The translations under genes and the position numbers were made by a program. DNA of 64,000 nucleotides from Hepsetus odoe. Taxonomy: Eukaryota; Chordata; Actinopteri; Characiformes; Hepsetidae. The notes under the pieces are model-generated. The model was not told the origin of the DNA. It did not search any database and worked only from the letters and a program-made list of their open reading frames with translations. The stretch lies in contig CM029393.1 in NCBI GenBank assembly GCA_017165825.1, positions 806,001 through 870,000 on the forward strand. The letters run 5' to 3'. Each line of letters starts with the position of its first letter. The first letter of the stretch is position 1. Shown piece after piece: positions 1 through 10,577 of the stretch.

Positions 1-70
1 AGTTGGTGGTGGAACATAGAAGTCCAGGAGTGTATACAAAAAAAGAGACAAGTGAAAAAGAAATGGTACA

Positions 71-336
71 TCCATCCATCCATCCATCCATCCATCCATC
101 CATCCATCCATTTTCTGCTGCTTGTTCACGGGGGGTGCTGGTATCCAACCCAGCGCACACAGGGCAAGGACGGGGGACGCACCCTGGACAGGTCACCAGC
201 CCATCGCAGGGAGGAGCGGGATGGGGACAGCACCTTGCTCAAGGGTACCTCAGGGCAACCCATTGGGAAGGGGATCGAACCCCTGATTCTCCGATCACGA
301 GGCCAACGCCCTAACCACTAAGCCACCACTGCCCCC
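71..336 (-). mobile_element. Chimeric tRNA-derived SINE with RTE-type (GATG)n tail
   Basis: In minus orientation it starts GGGGGCAGTGGTGGCTTAG (tRNA-like A-box region), has a B-box GGTTCGATCCCC and the family-A body (GAGCAAGGTGCTGTCCCC). It then switches to a tail of the RTE/Rex type (CCTGCGATGGGCTGGTGACC) ending in about ten GATG units (ATCC on plus, 70-111). A perfect 12-bp duplication agaaatggtaca flanks it (59-70 and 337-348), so the insertion boundaries are clear. It interrupts the LINE ORF. Confidence 0.88.
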
Positions 337-901
337 AGAAATGGTACAGTCAGAGAAATTAAGAATGCAGACAGGTGCACAAGGAGATGAAGCGCAGGGC
401 GAAGAAAGAAGTGGCGAAGGCTAAAGATAAGGTGTTTGGTGAATTGCATGAAAGGCTGGACAGTAAGGAGGGAGAAAAGGACCTTTACCAATTGACTAGA
501 CAGAGAGGCAGAGCTGGGAAAGATGTGCTGCAGGTCAGGGCAATTAAGGATAGAAGTTGAAATGTACACACAAGTGAACAGAGTGTATTGACCAGATGGA
601 AGGAGTACTTTGTGTGGCTGATGAATGAAGAGAATAAGAGAGAGAGAAGATTGGATGATGTGAGGACAGTAAACCAGGAAGTGCAGCAAATAAATAAGAT
701 GGAAGTAAGTGCAGCACTGAAGAGGATGAAGAATGGAAAGGCTGTTGGTCCGGATGACATACCAGTGGAAGCATGGAGGTGTTTAGGGTGATGGCAGTGG
801 AGTTTCTGACCAGATTGTTTAACACAATCTTGGAAAGTGAGAGGGTGCCTGAGTAGTGGAGATGAAGTGCTGCCAATTTAAGACAATGTAGTGCTGCCAC
901 A

Positions 902-1105
902 GCAGACAATGAACCACAACGAAATTGGACCTCTGCATTTAACCCATGCACATTCAAACACCGTGCAGCTATTGAAAGCGCCCAGGGAGCAGTGATGGGG
1001 ACAGCACCTTGCTCAAGGGTACCTCAGGGCAACCTATTGGGAAGGGATTCGAATCCCCGATCCGCCGATCATGTGGCCAACGCCCTAACCACTAGGCCAC
1101 CAGGG
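902..1105 (-). mobile_element. tRNA-derived SINE (family A)
   Basis: Minus orientation: head near 1105 (GGTGGCCTAGTGGTTAGGGC), B-box GATTCGAATCCC, body GAGCAAGGTGCTGTCCCC, and tail GGTCCAATTTCGTTGTGGTT near 905-925. It sits exactly where the catalytic part of the surrounding LINE is missing. Confidence 0.85.
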
Positions 1106-2080
1106 AGGAAGTTGTTAAGATGCAGGAAGTAGTAGTGACAAAGGTGGAGGAATTTAAATACTTGGGATCAAGAGTTCAGAGTAATGGCAAGTGTGGAAGA
1201 GAGGTGAAGAAAAAGGGCAGGAAGGTTGGAATGGGTGGAGGAGAGAGGCTGGATTGATTTGTGACAGATGGGTACCAGCAAGAGTGAAAGGGAAGGTTTA
1301 CAGGACAGTAGTGAGTCCAGCTATGTTGTATGGGTTGGAGATGGTGGCACTGATGAAAAGGCAGGAGGCAGAGCTGGAGGTGTCAGAGTTTTTTTTTCCG
1401 ATGGGTGTGATGAGGATAGACAGAATTAGGAATGAGTATATTAGAGGGACAGCTCAGGTTAGATGTTTTGGAGACAAAGTTAGAGAAGCAAGGTTGCGGT
1501 GGTTTGGACATGTCCAGAGGAGAGACAAGGATTATATTGGGAGAAGGGTGTTGAAGATGAAGCTGCAAGGAAAGTGGAAAAGAGGAAAACCAAAGAGGAG
1601 GTTTATGGATGTGGTGAGAGAGGACATGAAGGTGGTCGGTTTGAAGGAAGAAGATGCAGAGGATATGAAGAAATGGAGACCACTGAAGAAATTGATCCAC
1701 TGTGGTGACCCCTTAATGGGAGCAGACGAAAGACAATGAAGGAGGAGACTCTAAGTATTGATGGATTATGTCTGCTTGAATTCTAATAAGAACAGTCTCA
1801 CCCTGGACTATGTACACTAAAAAGGAGCAGTACTAGGGGACATCTTCTTCACCTGCCACCTTTGACTGCACATCTCTGATTCCACCTATCTTGAACATTT
1901 CAGCTGGAATACCACCAAGGTCTATAGCCTTCATATTGGTCATATATTGATCATTGTTCGTTCAGTGGGACTAGCTGAATCTAACGTGTTTTATGTGCGC
2001 ATTTATGACTGAGAAAGTCTTTGCCAACAGTTTGATTTCCATATTAGGCCAACTCATAAATACACATGCAAACATACATG

Positions 2081-2519
2081 TACAGTACTGTGCAAAGGTT
2101 TTAGTCAGGTGTGAAAAAATGCTGTAAACCAAGAATACTTTCAGAAATATAAATAATGATTGTTTATCTTTAACGATTTACAAAATGCAAAGTGAGTGAA
2201 CAAAAGAAAAATCTAAATCAAATCAATATTTGGTGTTATTACCTTTTGCCTTCAAACCAGCATCAATTCTTATAGGTACACTTGCACAAAGTCAGGGATT
2301 TTGTAGGATTATAGTCAGGTGTATGATCAACCAATTTTACTAAACAGGTGCTAATGATCATCAATGTCACACATAGGTTGAAAGGTTATATTTGGATAAA
2401 CCTACCAGCCGAGTTCACTGCATTTTGTTGATTGATGAAAATAAATGATTAACACTTCCATTTTTGAAAGAATTCTTTGTTTACAGCATTTTTTCACACC
2501 TTCCTAAAAGTACTGTACA
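2081..2519. mobile_element. Tc1-type non-autonomous element (MITE) with long terminal inverted repeats
   Basis: Starts tacagtactgtgcaaagg and ends ctaaaagtactgtaca. The first roughly 65 nt (gtgtgaaaaaatgctgtaaa..caagaatactttcag) are inverted at the other end. It contains the AATCAATATTTGGTGTtattacc segment typical of fish Tc1 relatives. About 439 bp, no ORF. It lies in the intron just after the SAM2 exon donor. Confidence 0.8.
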
Positions 2520-2554
2520 CTATGACTGAATGAACACCAGGGGCCGCTGTTCAC

Positions 2555-2786
2555 CTCTTTATCAAAGCCAAGCATCTGCAGCAGCTGTATTCCTGATAGC
2601 AGGCTGGTAATATGGAACTTGTTGTTGATGTTGAAGATGGTCTCCAGATCCCGGCGGGTGAGAGTTCCCAAAACTCGGCCATCAACCAGCTGGTTCTGGA
2701 ACAGTTGAGAATACTGTGACAGGCCAAGGTCACTCAGCCAAGTCTTACACACCCAGTGATGATCCATGTCAGCCGCCTTGGACAGC
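2555..2786 (-). CDS. kazn: kazrin exon: SAM2 domain
   Basis: 232 nt (1 nt plus 77 codons), ending at a codon boundary before gtgaac. Acceptor cttcctcag. Product LSKAADMDHHWVCKTWLSDL, then GLSQYSQLFQNQLVDGRVLG and TLTRRDLETIFNINNKFHIT, SLLSGIQLLQMLGFDKE. The core DHHWV...WL.DLGLSQYSQ...LVDGR.L..L..RDLE is diagnostic for kazrin SAM2 and distinguishes it from liprins (human kazrin: DHHWVAKAWLNDIGLSQYSQ). The second half (FNINNKFHITSLLSGIQLLQ) is more diverged from human than the first. The next exon (SAM3, from ALQERRARC... in human) is not found between 1 and 2554. Confidence 0.95.
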
Positions 2787-3101
2787 CTGAGGAAGAAACA
2801 CAAGCAAATATTTTACGCCACCATAAATTTTTAATCATGTAACATTTAGAAAGAACATTTCAAAAATGATCTGGAATGTAATTTTAAAAGTGGCAATCAA
2901 TTCTTCAGGTAGATTATGTAATTTTTGTAAATAGTTATTTATAGTTAATTTAAGAATATTAATTATCAATTATCATTTCAAGATGCTTCATAAAGCTTGA
3001 AATATTAAAGTACAAGGCAGGGGCTTCAAGTACAGTGTAAAATGAGATTTTAATTTGTAAACTTTGCTATTTATTTCCTTGTCTGTTCATGTAGATGTTA
3101 C

Positions 3102-3220
3102 CCTGCTCCGTTCTCTGCCTCTCTGTAATCCTCAATCGCCAGCCGAAGTTTCCGGCGATGCATTGGGCTGTTGATTGCTAGTCCCACTTCTAGATCTTCA
3201 TCTGTCAACCCCAGCAGGAC
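3102..3220 (-). CDS. kazn: kazrin exon: rest of SAM1
   Basis: 119 nt, entering phase 0 and leaving with 2 nt. Acceptor catgctgcag, donor GCAGG before gtaaca. Product VLLGLTDEDLEVGLAINSPM, then HRRKLRLAIEDYREAENGAG. The LTDEDLE...HRRKLRLAIEDYR pattern is the C-terminal half of a SAM domain and aligns with human VLLSLSDEDLQLGLGVCSSL. The pyrimidine tract before the acceptor is weak. Confidence 0.95.
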
Positions 3221-3699
3221 CTGCAGCATGAATTTACCAACAAGGGGTCAAAACACTGGAGAAAGCATACATTCACACCCATGTCTGTTGTCAGGCCTCT
3301 CCAGATTTGATCAGTTATTGCAAACATTCACATCCAATAAACTAGGAAACTATTTGGCATATTTTAGCTATATTAAATTTGCTACTGACTATCTACATTA
3401 ACAACTTATATGACTGCAACAGCTTTGGTTAAAGCAAAACTGCTTTAGGCTGAATGGGCTGTCTGATGCATGCTCATATTTATGGTGTCAAAACCCAAAT
3501 TAATTTAGAGCAAATAATTTTCATTTATCAATGCTCACTAAAATGACAAACTAAAGAAAACCCCAAAAAACTGCAGTTTAAAGAAGAAAAGCATTGAGCT
3601 TGGATTTTCGAGGTGGAGTCATGAAAAAACACCAACATAATGCAACTTTTTAACCTTAACTTTAATACTGTGGGTATCTTGAATACATTGATGCTGTAC

Positions 3700-3899
3700 C
3701 TTTCCACTCTTCACATTCTCGGAACATGCTCGGATGTACATGGGCATTGCCATGACAACCTCGAGCCAAGTCTGGACTGTTCCAGCCTTCCACAGTGAGA
3801 TGGGCTTGGTACGGGTGATCTCGGCCTGTTGCAGCCGCTCCAGCTGCTCCTCGCCATCCGACAGGCTGGGTTGCGTCAGGCTTGACAGGCTGTCTGAGT
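3700..3899 (-). CDS. kazn: kazrin exon: acidic linker and start of SAM1
   Basis: 200 nt (2 nt plus 66 codons). Acceptor ccactccag, donor AAG before gtacag. Product DSDSLSSLTQPSLSDGEEQL, then ERLQQAEITRTKPISLWKAG and TVQTWLEVVMAMPMYIRACS, ENVKSGK. WKAGTVQTWLEVV is the first helix region of SAM domain 1. It joins the exon ending at 17815 across a 13.9-kb intron; this splice decides between the long (SAM) and short kazrins. Confidence 0.95.
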
Positions 3900-3909
3900 C
3901 TGGAGTGGT

Positions 3910-4850
3910 TTGCGGGAAGGTGGGTTTCAGGGTTCAGAGGGATGGAGAGTGAAAATAGTGCCTTATCCATTCTGCATTAGAGTGTAAAAATGCATTGATG
4001 CATCACTCTGAGCTGCACCAGTTTTGGCAACCTATAAAAATAATTTCACAAAAGTGTGGTATATTCTAGAATTCTAGCTCATTTTTGTGTTAAATGTATG
4101 TTTTTGAATCATACTATCATAATCCTGCCAACTGTAGTTCATCAATTTGTTACAACTATGATTTTTTAGGAAACACTTACTTTTGAAATCTTAAATGTCA
4201 CTACAATTCTATTTAATCACATTTTTGTTGAGCGATGCACATTTATTTTGTAAACTACATTTATCAACAATATGACCATTTACCTAGGGAAACAAGGATG
4301 ATAAAACCAAACCTACCTCTGAATGATCACATTAGAAACATACTTTTAGGCTAAAAATTGAGCTAACACTCGATTATTATTTTTAAATAATTCTAAGATT
4401 CCAAAATCAGTGCAGCTGAATGATACATTTTACACCTTGAATCTACTTGAAACAGTGTATGTTCCTGCAGAGTGGGCCTTGGTACCTCAAAGTGTGTTTT
4501 GCTTTGAGTCATTTGGCATTAGAGACATAAAAGGGAGGATGTGAGTCATGCTGTACTTTCAGAGGGAATCGCAGAGTGCTGTGGCAAACAACGAGGTGGT
4601 TAATGGCGGCCCTAATTCACCGCAGATACACTCTCTGGCTCATAACCACTTCCACATGTTTTACGGCCTCAACCCTAACCACTTTTCCCTGCCCACTTCC
4701 TCGTTTTGCTCTTGCGCATTTATGCTGAACATGACTCACAAAGCCGCTTTCATTTTAAATGCAGAACTTCTTCATTTAAACATGTAGTAATTTCAATATG
4801 TCAAAATATCTTTTTGATATTTTGAATGGTATCAGGATATTTTGGAACAA
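3910..4850. other. Intronic sequence, nothing recognised
   Basis: Start of the 13.9-kb kazrin intron on the minus strand. AT-rich unique-looking DNA; no exon, RNA gene or repeat family recognised on either strand. Confidence 0.6.
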
Positions 4851-4859
4851 CAGCTTGCC

Positions 4860-4885
4860 CACACACACACACACACACACACACA
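4860..4885. repeat. (CA)n microsatellite
   Basis: About 13 CA units. A run of nine T followed by about 13 G lies nearby at 4950-4971. Confidence 0.95.
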
Positions 4886-5109
4886 GCATGGATTAACATT
4901 CATGTTGTGGACAGAAACGGAGAGAAGTACAGCTTGTCTTCCAACAGGGTTTTTTTTTGGGGGGGGGGGGGTCAGGGGGGTGTTGACCCCATTGTTGAAA
5001 CAGTCTAAAAAGAACCCCAGTACCACTGTAAACATGCACATTTGATTTTGTAAATGTAAGTATTTTTTTATTACATTTATTAAATTTAAAATATCTAAAT
5101 GTAGGCTGT

Positions 5110-5275
5110 GGTGACATATTGACTGGGCAATTGACTTCATGGAACAGTAGATTACCTCTGAGGTACTGTCCCCAAATCTCAATGTATGGCCACTTTGTGT
5201 ATGGGTTACATGTAGAGAAAGCATTTCATTGTTGAGCACTGTGTGATGTGGTGTGTTCTCAATGCCAAGTCACTT
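5110..5275 (+). mobile_element. Degraded family-A SINE tail
   Basis: Contains gtgtatgggttacatgtagag, a decayed form of the gtgtgcatgggttaaatgcagag body segment, then tgagcactgtgtgatgtgg and a tcactttgtgtg end like other copies in the window. The head is missing. Confidence 0.5.
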
Positions 5276-5279
5276 TGTG

Positions 5280-8200
5280 TGTTAACTCAGTGCTGCTTTA
5301 CTCTTGATCTTAATCTTGGAGAGCCAATGTCCAACCCAGGCACTCTCCTGAAACACATTTAATAACCTGGCTGTTAGCACTTGGATTGAACTAAGTCTGT
5401 TTGAGTAGGGAAGTCAGCAAACACTGCTGGACTCGACACATTAGAACAGCAGTTGTGCAGCCATGCGTTACCTGAAGATCCTCAGTAATGTAGTTTGTTG
5501 CTTTATAATTGTATACATTATATACAAGCTACCCAATATCCTCAGCTGGTGATCTTGTCTTTCTAAGTAGGTAGCCACAAGACAACTTCTGTCATAGTCT
5601 CACATGGCCAAACATAAGTATAAAACAAAAATTGTGGATGTGAATTTCTCTATTAGTTCAATCCCTAGTGATGTGTGAAGAAGGGATATAACATAACTTA
5701 ACAGGAGCAAGTAATTAGACACAGAAAAAATAACCAGTAACTAACGCAAAAGCAGTTCCATTACACTAAGCTACACTTGGGTTTGAAACATGCCAGATAC
5801 ATGTGTCAATGTCATCAGATAAAATATGTTTTTTTCATTTAAGCACATTTGTGCATCAAGCATACCACTGACAAAAACTCAACTTTTGAATATTAACATA
5901 AATTTGAATAGCTGTCTTAGGACAGAGAGAATCAGAAAGAGTCAGTCCCCCCCAAGAAATAAGTCTCTTAAATCATGTTAATCTGGTAAAACAGCACTTA
6001 AAGTTACTATTGCCTTGTCAATACTTGCTCATTGGCACGTCACCACTTTACAATTCCTGTCAAAGTATATATTGTATTATGTAAGTTAATTACTGTATTA
6101 TATTCCTGTAAAGTTTTTCAAATTAGATCTATTTTATTCATCTATTTATTTTTATTTTATATTCAATCTTTGTTCTATGATGCTACCTTCTTCGTTTTAA
6201 GTTCAGCTTCAGGTTACATTTCACTGACAGTTGTACAATTATGTATGTGACAAATTAAAAATCTTGAATCTTGTTTGGCTTGTGCTGTCCATTTTATTTT
6301 ATTTTAATGTGAGGCATTGGGAGGCACAAGCTTCTTATAGATGTATTTTGCCTCACTCCTGCTTCAAAAATTGTCCCCAGAGGTGCATTCTCATAATGAC
6401 ACTAGGTCTTTATCAGGGTCTTTTCTTTTAGTTTACTGTTACACACAATATTATAACAGCCTCTCCATAGTAATTCAATAGAGAAGTTGTGCATGTGTGA
6501 CTGACAACATTTCTAAACAAAGAGCTCAATGTTTAAGCCAGTTTTGGCTACAGGAAAAATAAATGTCATTTTATCTGACTTCCATTGCATCATATGACAA
6601 CATATTACATTGGATGTAGTTCCAGTGTTAGAAAAATGTAAAGTGTCACTATGTTTACTTTTGCCCACTGGCTTTAAAGCTACAAATTCAGCACTAACTA
6701 CCCTGACATTAAGCAGACATTATTCCATTTACTTGATATTGGATGACACTCTGTTGACTCTATGACTAATCCACTCACAAACCAGGTAAATCATTGCATT
6801 ATGTGATCATCCTAATTAGTCTTAAATCAACAAAGACAAACAATCCAGACATTGAAGAAATAGTTTCAAATAAAGGCAGACCTAATAAAAAATACTCATT
6901 ACCACTTGCCCACTTTTGCTTTGACAACTTCCAGCCTACCAACCCCGCCACCACCACCAAATTCCATCGCCATAATGCACACTCTTGTGTGTACTGGTGA
7001 TGTGTTATGCTAAAATGCAGACTATGCTGGACTTATGTAAATAATGTGTCTGTCAGAAATTCTTTTGCAGCACTGCCACTACCTTTACTCTCCTTTGCAC
7101 TTTTTGCAGAGTGCATTAGCAAATATGTAACAGCAGGGGGCAGTCTAGTAATTCTTGCTGGGCTAAGAGTGCCTTTGAGGCCTTGACTTATTAAACTGAA
7201 GGTTTGTGCTTTTGTTCAAATCACTGCCAGATATAAGGCACCCCATACAAGTAGTAATGATACTTATAATATAATATAATATAGGCTTTTGCTGTTATTT
7301 AAATGATAACTTTATAGCTTTATTATTTAAAGCTGTGATACATGTTAACACTTTCAAATGTGTCATTTTAATCTTTGGCAATAAAAAAATTATTACAATA
7401 ACAACAACAATTATAATAATCAATATTTGGTATTACACATGCCTGTGACAATAGCACTTATCAGTTTTATTTCACCAAAAAAGCATTTATTAATGGTTAT
7501 AGGTTCACTTTAATCACATTTGCTCAGCCTTAAATAGTTGTTAATTATCTTTAATCTGTTAAACTGTTGGATTTGTATGGACAGGCATGCCCCAAAAGCC
7601 CAGCGGAGGAACAGAACTGAAACTATGACCTTGTTTACAGGAAACATAGTTTTAGTGGAACATAAGGAGGTCACAGTCCGCTCTCTTTTGAACTAATGGG
7701 AAAAGTAAAAATATTCTCTGAATGATGAATATGATACTTTTTTTTTGTTTTAATTCATGACAAAAAAAAGTTTTAAACTGACATTGATTCAAATGTGTCA
7801 TTTGGCTGCACATCAACTGTTCTTGCCAAAAGACTATGTTTATGTTTATTTTCTCTGTGACATTTTTGAGAATCATTACAGTCACATTTAAATTGCAAAG
7901 CACTAATATAATAAGCCGCAGTGCAACAGCTGGTGTTGTGGGCTTCAGAATACAGTTAACATCAGTGTAAATTCATGATCATGAGCTATGACAGGGCTTG
8001 GTGGCAACCAATTGTAATTTTGGGAGTTCTAGAAAACACCTGTAAACTTTTGTTCCCAATAAACCTTAGTGCCAAAGTGCAGTATGGTTAATAATTACCA
8101 TGGCAGGATTTTCCTTTATTTATGCCTTCTCTCTGTTTGTCTACAGGTTCAAAAATAAAATGGACCAGGTGCCTGAAATTCTTGATGTTCTGGGGAGGCT

Positions 8201-8830
8201 GGTGAAGTGAGCATTTTTTGTGAAAATATGAGGGAATTGCATACAAATTGTATGACCATAGCATGCAAAAAAGTGTTGATTGATGCAAATCAGCCAGTAG
8301 TGTTTGTCTTAATATAATTAAACTAGAGCACAAATGATATGACTTGATGATGCTGTTAAATGGGAGGTATCAATGGAGAGCCTGCAAAAGATACAGAACT
8401 GTGTAATAATCAGTGGTCATAACTAATAATATGGGCCAGTTTCAAGCTCTGATGCTATATTTTAGGTATTCTAGATAGTTTGGGCATCATCTCCAAGTCA
8501 GTTGTGACTGCAGTCTTTAGACCTAAACAGCAGAGGAGGATCTGATGATTTTCCTCCCTTGTAAGCCAAGTAGAGGTTATGAAAAAGAAAAACATTTACT
8601 TTTTACCAGAGCTATTTTATGAGGAGCATATCCTGCTCAATACTTTTTAATGTTTAATTTTTTTTTTTACTGAGTGCGTATTGTTAAGCTGAGCAGGCTG
8701 CTGATGCTCACTTCATCAGTGTACACCATTCACTTTTTGAAACTAACTAGAGCTGGACGTTATTTGAAAAATATCACAGGACTGTTGAAGTGATGCTGAA
8801 GCAACTTATGCAGTATATAATAGTGTAGTA
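5280..8830. other. Intronic sequence without recognised genes
   Basis: AT-rich intron. Small TA-rich runs (ataatataatataatata near 7266-7283) and a CTCF-like core at 7130-7143 are the only items seen. ORFs here are short, have no family features and look like chance. Confidence 0.6.
7130..7143 (+). promoter_or_regulatory. CTCF-like core motif
   Basis: acagcagggggcag matches the CTCF core CCASYAGRKGGCRS at 13 of 14 positions (first base differs). Motif match only; occupancy unknown. Confidence 0.4.
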
Positions 8831-8836
8831 TAGTGT

Positions 8837-9023
8837 GCTGGTGGTCTAGTGGTAGGATACTCGACTACAGACCAAGAGGTTGTTTAGGTTCAAACCCCAC
8901 CTCCAGCACCACCATCACTGGGTTCCTGAGCAAGACCCTTAACCCCTAGTTGCTCCAGGGTGATTGTTGCTGTTTTTAAGAAATGTAAGTCGCTCTGGAT
9001 AAGAGCGTCAGCTACATACTGTA
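8837..9023 (+). mobile_element. tRNA-derived SINE (family B)
   Basis: Head ctggtggtctagtggtagga, B-box aggttcaaacccc, body cctgagcaagacccttaacc, tail aagtcgctctggataagagc. The same family recurs at 20294, 32719 and 63835. Confidence 0.85.
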
Positions 9024-9325
9024 AGAGAACCCATTCTTTTTAGACAAGCTCTCTAGAATGCCATCAAATTGGAAGACATTATCAAGGTCTCTGATTTTAC
9101 TGCTAAATAGATGGTACAGTACTGTTGCTTTTTTGGTGACAAATACATGCACGGTATGTTTTCATTTTATTTGGTCTCTTTGGAGATACGTACATCAGTC
9201 CAGACCCTATTCTTCACTTTTTGATTTGAGATATAAGTAGTAGTTTTGATTTGAGATATAAGCATATTTGAGATATAAGTTTACTCACAGACTATGAGAG
9301 CATGCTGGCTAAGGATTGTGTGAGA

Positions 9326-9455
9326 GAACTGAAATATTGACAATAAATCTTCTGTTTGAGACTTCACAAGGCAACATTTCAACCCCATCCATTATATGCT
9401 TCAATACATATGGCATGTACCTCAAACAGAAGATTTATTGTCAGTAATTCAGTTC
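9326..9455. repeat. Inverted repeat, 35-bp arms, 60-bp spacer
   Basis: Arm 9326-9360 (ends caataaatcttctgtttgag) is repeated inverted at 9421-9455 (starts ctcaaacagaagatttattg) with about three mismatches. It could be a small foldback element or a stable hairpin. Confidence 0.8.
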
Positions 9456-9520
9456 AGTCTGTTCTGTTTGCATTTGTGCTTCCTCGACTTTCGTCAACAG
9501 CCAGCCTTTCTGTTTACAAT

Positions 9521-9730
9521 GTGAAAGTGATTATTTGTTATTGTGAGCACACAGCACAACAAAATGCATTCTCTGCCTTTAATCCATACTGTGAACCAGG
9601 GGGCAGCCATATCCATCTCCTGGGGAGCAGTGAGGGTACCTTGGTTCAAGGGTACCTCAGGACACCCTGTTGGTCAGGTATTCGAATCCATGGCCTCCTG
9701 ACCCTGATACCTATTCTTACCACTGCCTCA
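9521..9730 (-). mobile_element. tRNA-derived SINE (family A), diverged
   Basis: Begins gtgaaagtgattatttgtta and ends at the tRNA-like head ccactgcctc. B-box region ggtattcgaatcca; body caagggtacctcaggacacc. Minus orientation. Confidence 0.75.
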
Positions 9731-9917
9731 AAATGCAAATGAACATGTAAATGTTTTTCACTCTAAGGGCTCTAATGGTGTTTTTTCTTTTTTTGCTTTT
9801 TTGGGTTTATTTATTTATTTATTTATTTATTTTATTTTAGATTATATTTTAAAACTTTTAAAAGTTTTTCCATCAAGTAAACAAAACCTTTGACATCAGA
9901 AAATGTTTGTGTCTTTG

Positions 9918-10264
9918 TGTCAGGACTTGGGGTGTTCTGTTGTTGTTTTGTTTCGTTTTACTCACAGTAGAGGGCGCTCTGCTCGATGGAGTACACCTGA
10001 GCTCATGAAGGCACAGGTGTGCTACATTGAGGCTGACTACTTAAGCCTCAATGAGTCAGAACAGAGCGTGGCTCATTCACTTTACTTCTGGTATCGTTAC
10101 GGGTGGTTTTGTGTCTGATGTTTTCCAGTTTTGTGTGTGGATTTTGATTATAGTTTTGTTCTTGGTCCAGTTTCGTGTCTGGATTCCTGTTTAAGTTGAA
10201 TAAACGTATTTCTAGAACCTCTGGCGCCACCATGACGTCCTTCCCGCTCCCTGCCACCGTGACA
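9918..10264 (+). mobile_element. LTR-like segment (347 bp)
   Basis: Bounded by TGTCA (9918-9922) and TGACA (10260-10264), an inverted terminal pair as in gypsy-type LTRs. Inside are a perfect 10-bp hairpin (cattgaggct/agcctcaatg, 10025-10053) overlapping a cttaag promoter-like site, a polyadenylation signal AATAAA (10199-10204) and a CTCF-like core. No matching 5-bp duplication flanks it and no second LTR is seen within 2.5 kb, so it is either a 5' LTR of a truncated element or a misjudged segment. Confidence 0.5.
9964..9977 (+). promoter_or_regulatory. CTCF-like core motif inside the LTR-like segment
   Basis: acagtagagggcgc fits CCASYAGRKGGCRS at 13 of 14 positions. Binding not shown. Confidence 0.4.
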
Positions 10265-10495
10265 GAAATGAGCCGCCAAAATCGGGACGTGGTGAGCCTT
10301 GAAGAGCACAAGCGGGCAATGGGAGCCATGATTGAGGACCTCCGAGCAGTGCTGCCATTGTGGCAGCTGGGGCATTGCGAGCGGAGCGGGCGCCTGGACC
10401 TGCTGTGTCGCTCAATTCAGCTCGCTCCCTCTCCGGAGGCCAAAGAAACGATGCCTCTTCCTCGAGAGACCGCCCCATTAGCATTACCTCCATAA
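10232..10495 (+). CDS. Unrecognised short ORF after the LTR-like segment
   Basis: Open from an ATG at 10232 (an earlier in-frame ATG lies at 10175) to TAA at 10493-10495: MTSFPLPATVTEMSRQ... then VVSLEEHKRAMGAMIEDLRA and ERSGRLDLLCRSIQLAPSPE. GC-rich and codon-like, unlike the AT-rich flanks. It may be the N-terminal part of a gag-like polypeptide, given the LTR before it, but no gag motif (no CCHC knuckle) is visible. The frame closes at the left edge of the palindrome. Confidence 0.35.
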   Translation: MTSFPLPATVTEMSRQNRDVVSLEEHKRAMGAMIEDLRAVLPLWQLGHCERSGRLDLLCRSIQLAPSPEAKETMPLPRETAPLALPP

Positions 10496-10577
10496 CGGCT
10501 AGTAAAGCCTTCTCCGTTCGGCCGTACTCCTCCAGCTGGAGGAGTACGGCCGAACGGAGAAGGCTGTACTAGCCGTT
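10494..10577. repeat. 84-bp near-perfect palindrome
   Basis: Centre between 10535 and 10536 (tccagctgga). The 42-nt arms match with a single mismatch pair (10505/10566); outer ends are aacggctag and ctagccgtt. There is no spacer. It could form a cruciform or hairpin, or be a fold-back product of assembly or retrotransposition. Confidence 0.95.

Larger units (their letters stand above)
1..1740 (+). mobile_element. RTE-like non-LTR retrotransposon remnant, with nested SINEs
   Basis: Broken reverse-transcriptase-type LINE ORF in plus orientation. Fragments: WWWNIEVQECIQKKRQVKKK (about 7-66), then after an inserted SINE EMKRRAKKEVAKAKDKVFGE (from 388), then RWKEYFVWLMNEENKRERR and ALKRMKNGKAVGPDDIPVEA (RT motif 0/1 region, 590-775). 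After a second SINE come VEEFKYLGSRVQSNGKCGRE (about 1150) and IRNEYIRGTAQVRCFGDKVR, ARLRWFGHVQRRD, KRGKPKRRFMDVVREDM (1430-1640). The fingers/palm segment with the catalytic (Y/F)ADD is missing. Several frameshifts and stops make it inert. The family label rests on recognition of the C-terminal RRFMDVV..DM type, not on a search. Confidence 0.8.

Noticed and set aside
60..120. (ATCC)n arrays at 70 and 12386 as CRISPR-like or functional direct repeats
   Set aside because: They are the (GATG)n tails of RTE-type retroelements, seen from the other strand.
2504..2803. SAM domain first read as liprin-alpha or liprin-beta
   Set aside because: The DHHWV...LGLSQYSQ core and especially the upstream exons (LREEV..LQEEVHLLRQMKEM, KALAKEKDMLEREKW, PCHSRQPSV) match kazrin, not liprins.
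4940..4980. Poly-T/poly-G run as a G-quadruplex regulator
   Set aside because: A single homopolymer G run in intron, no conserved context; possibly sequencing-prone low-complexity DNA.
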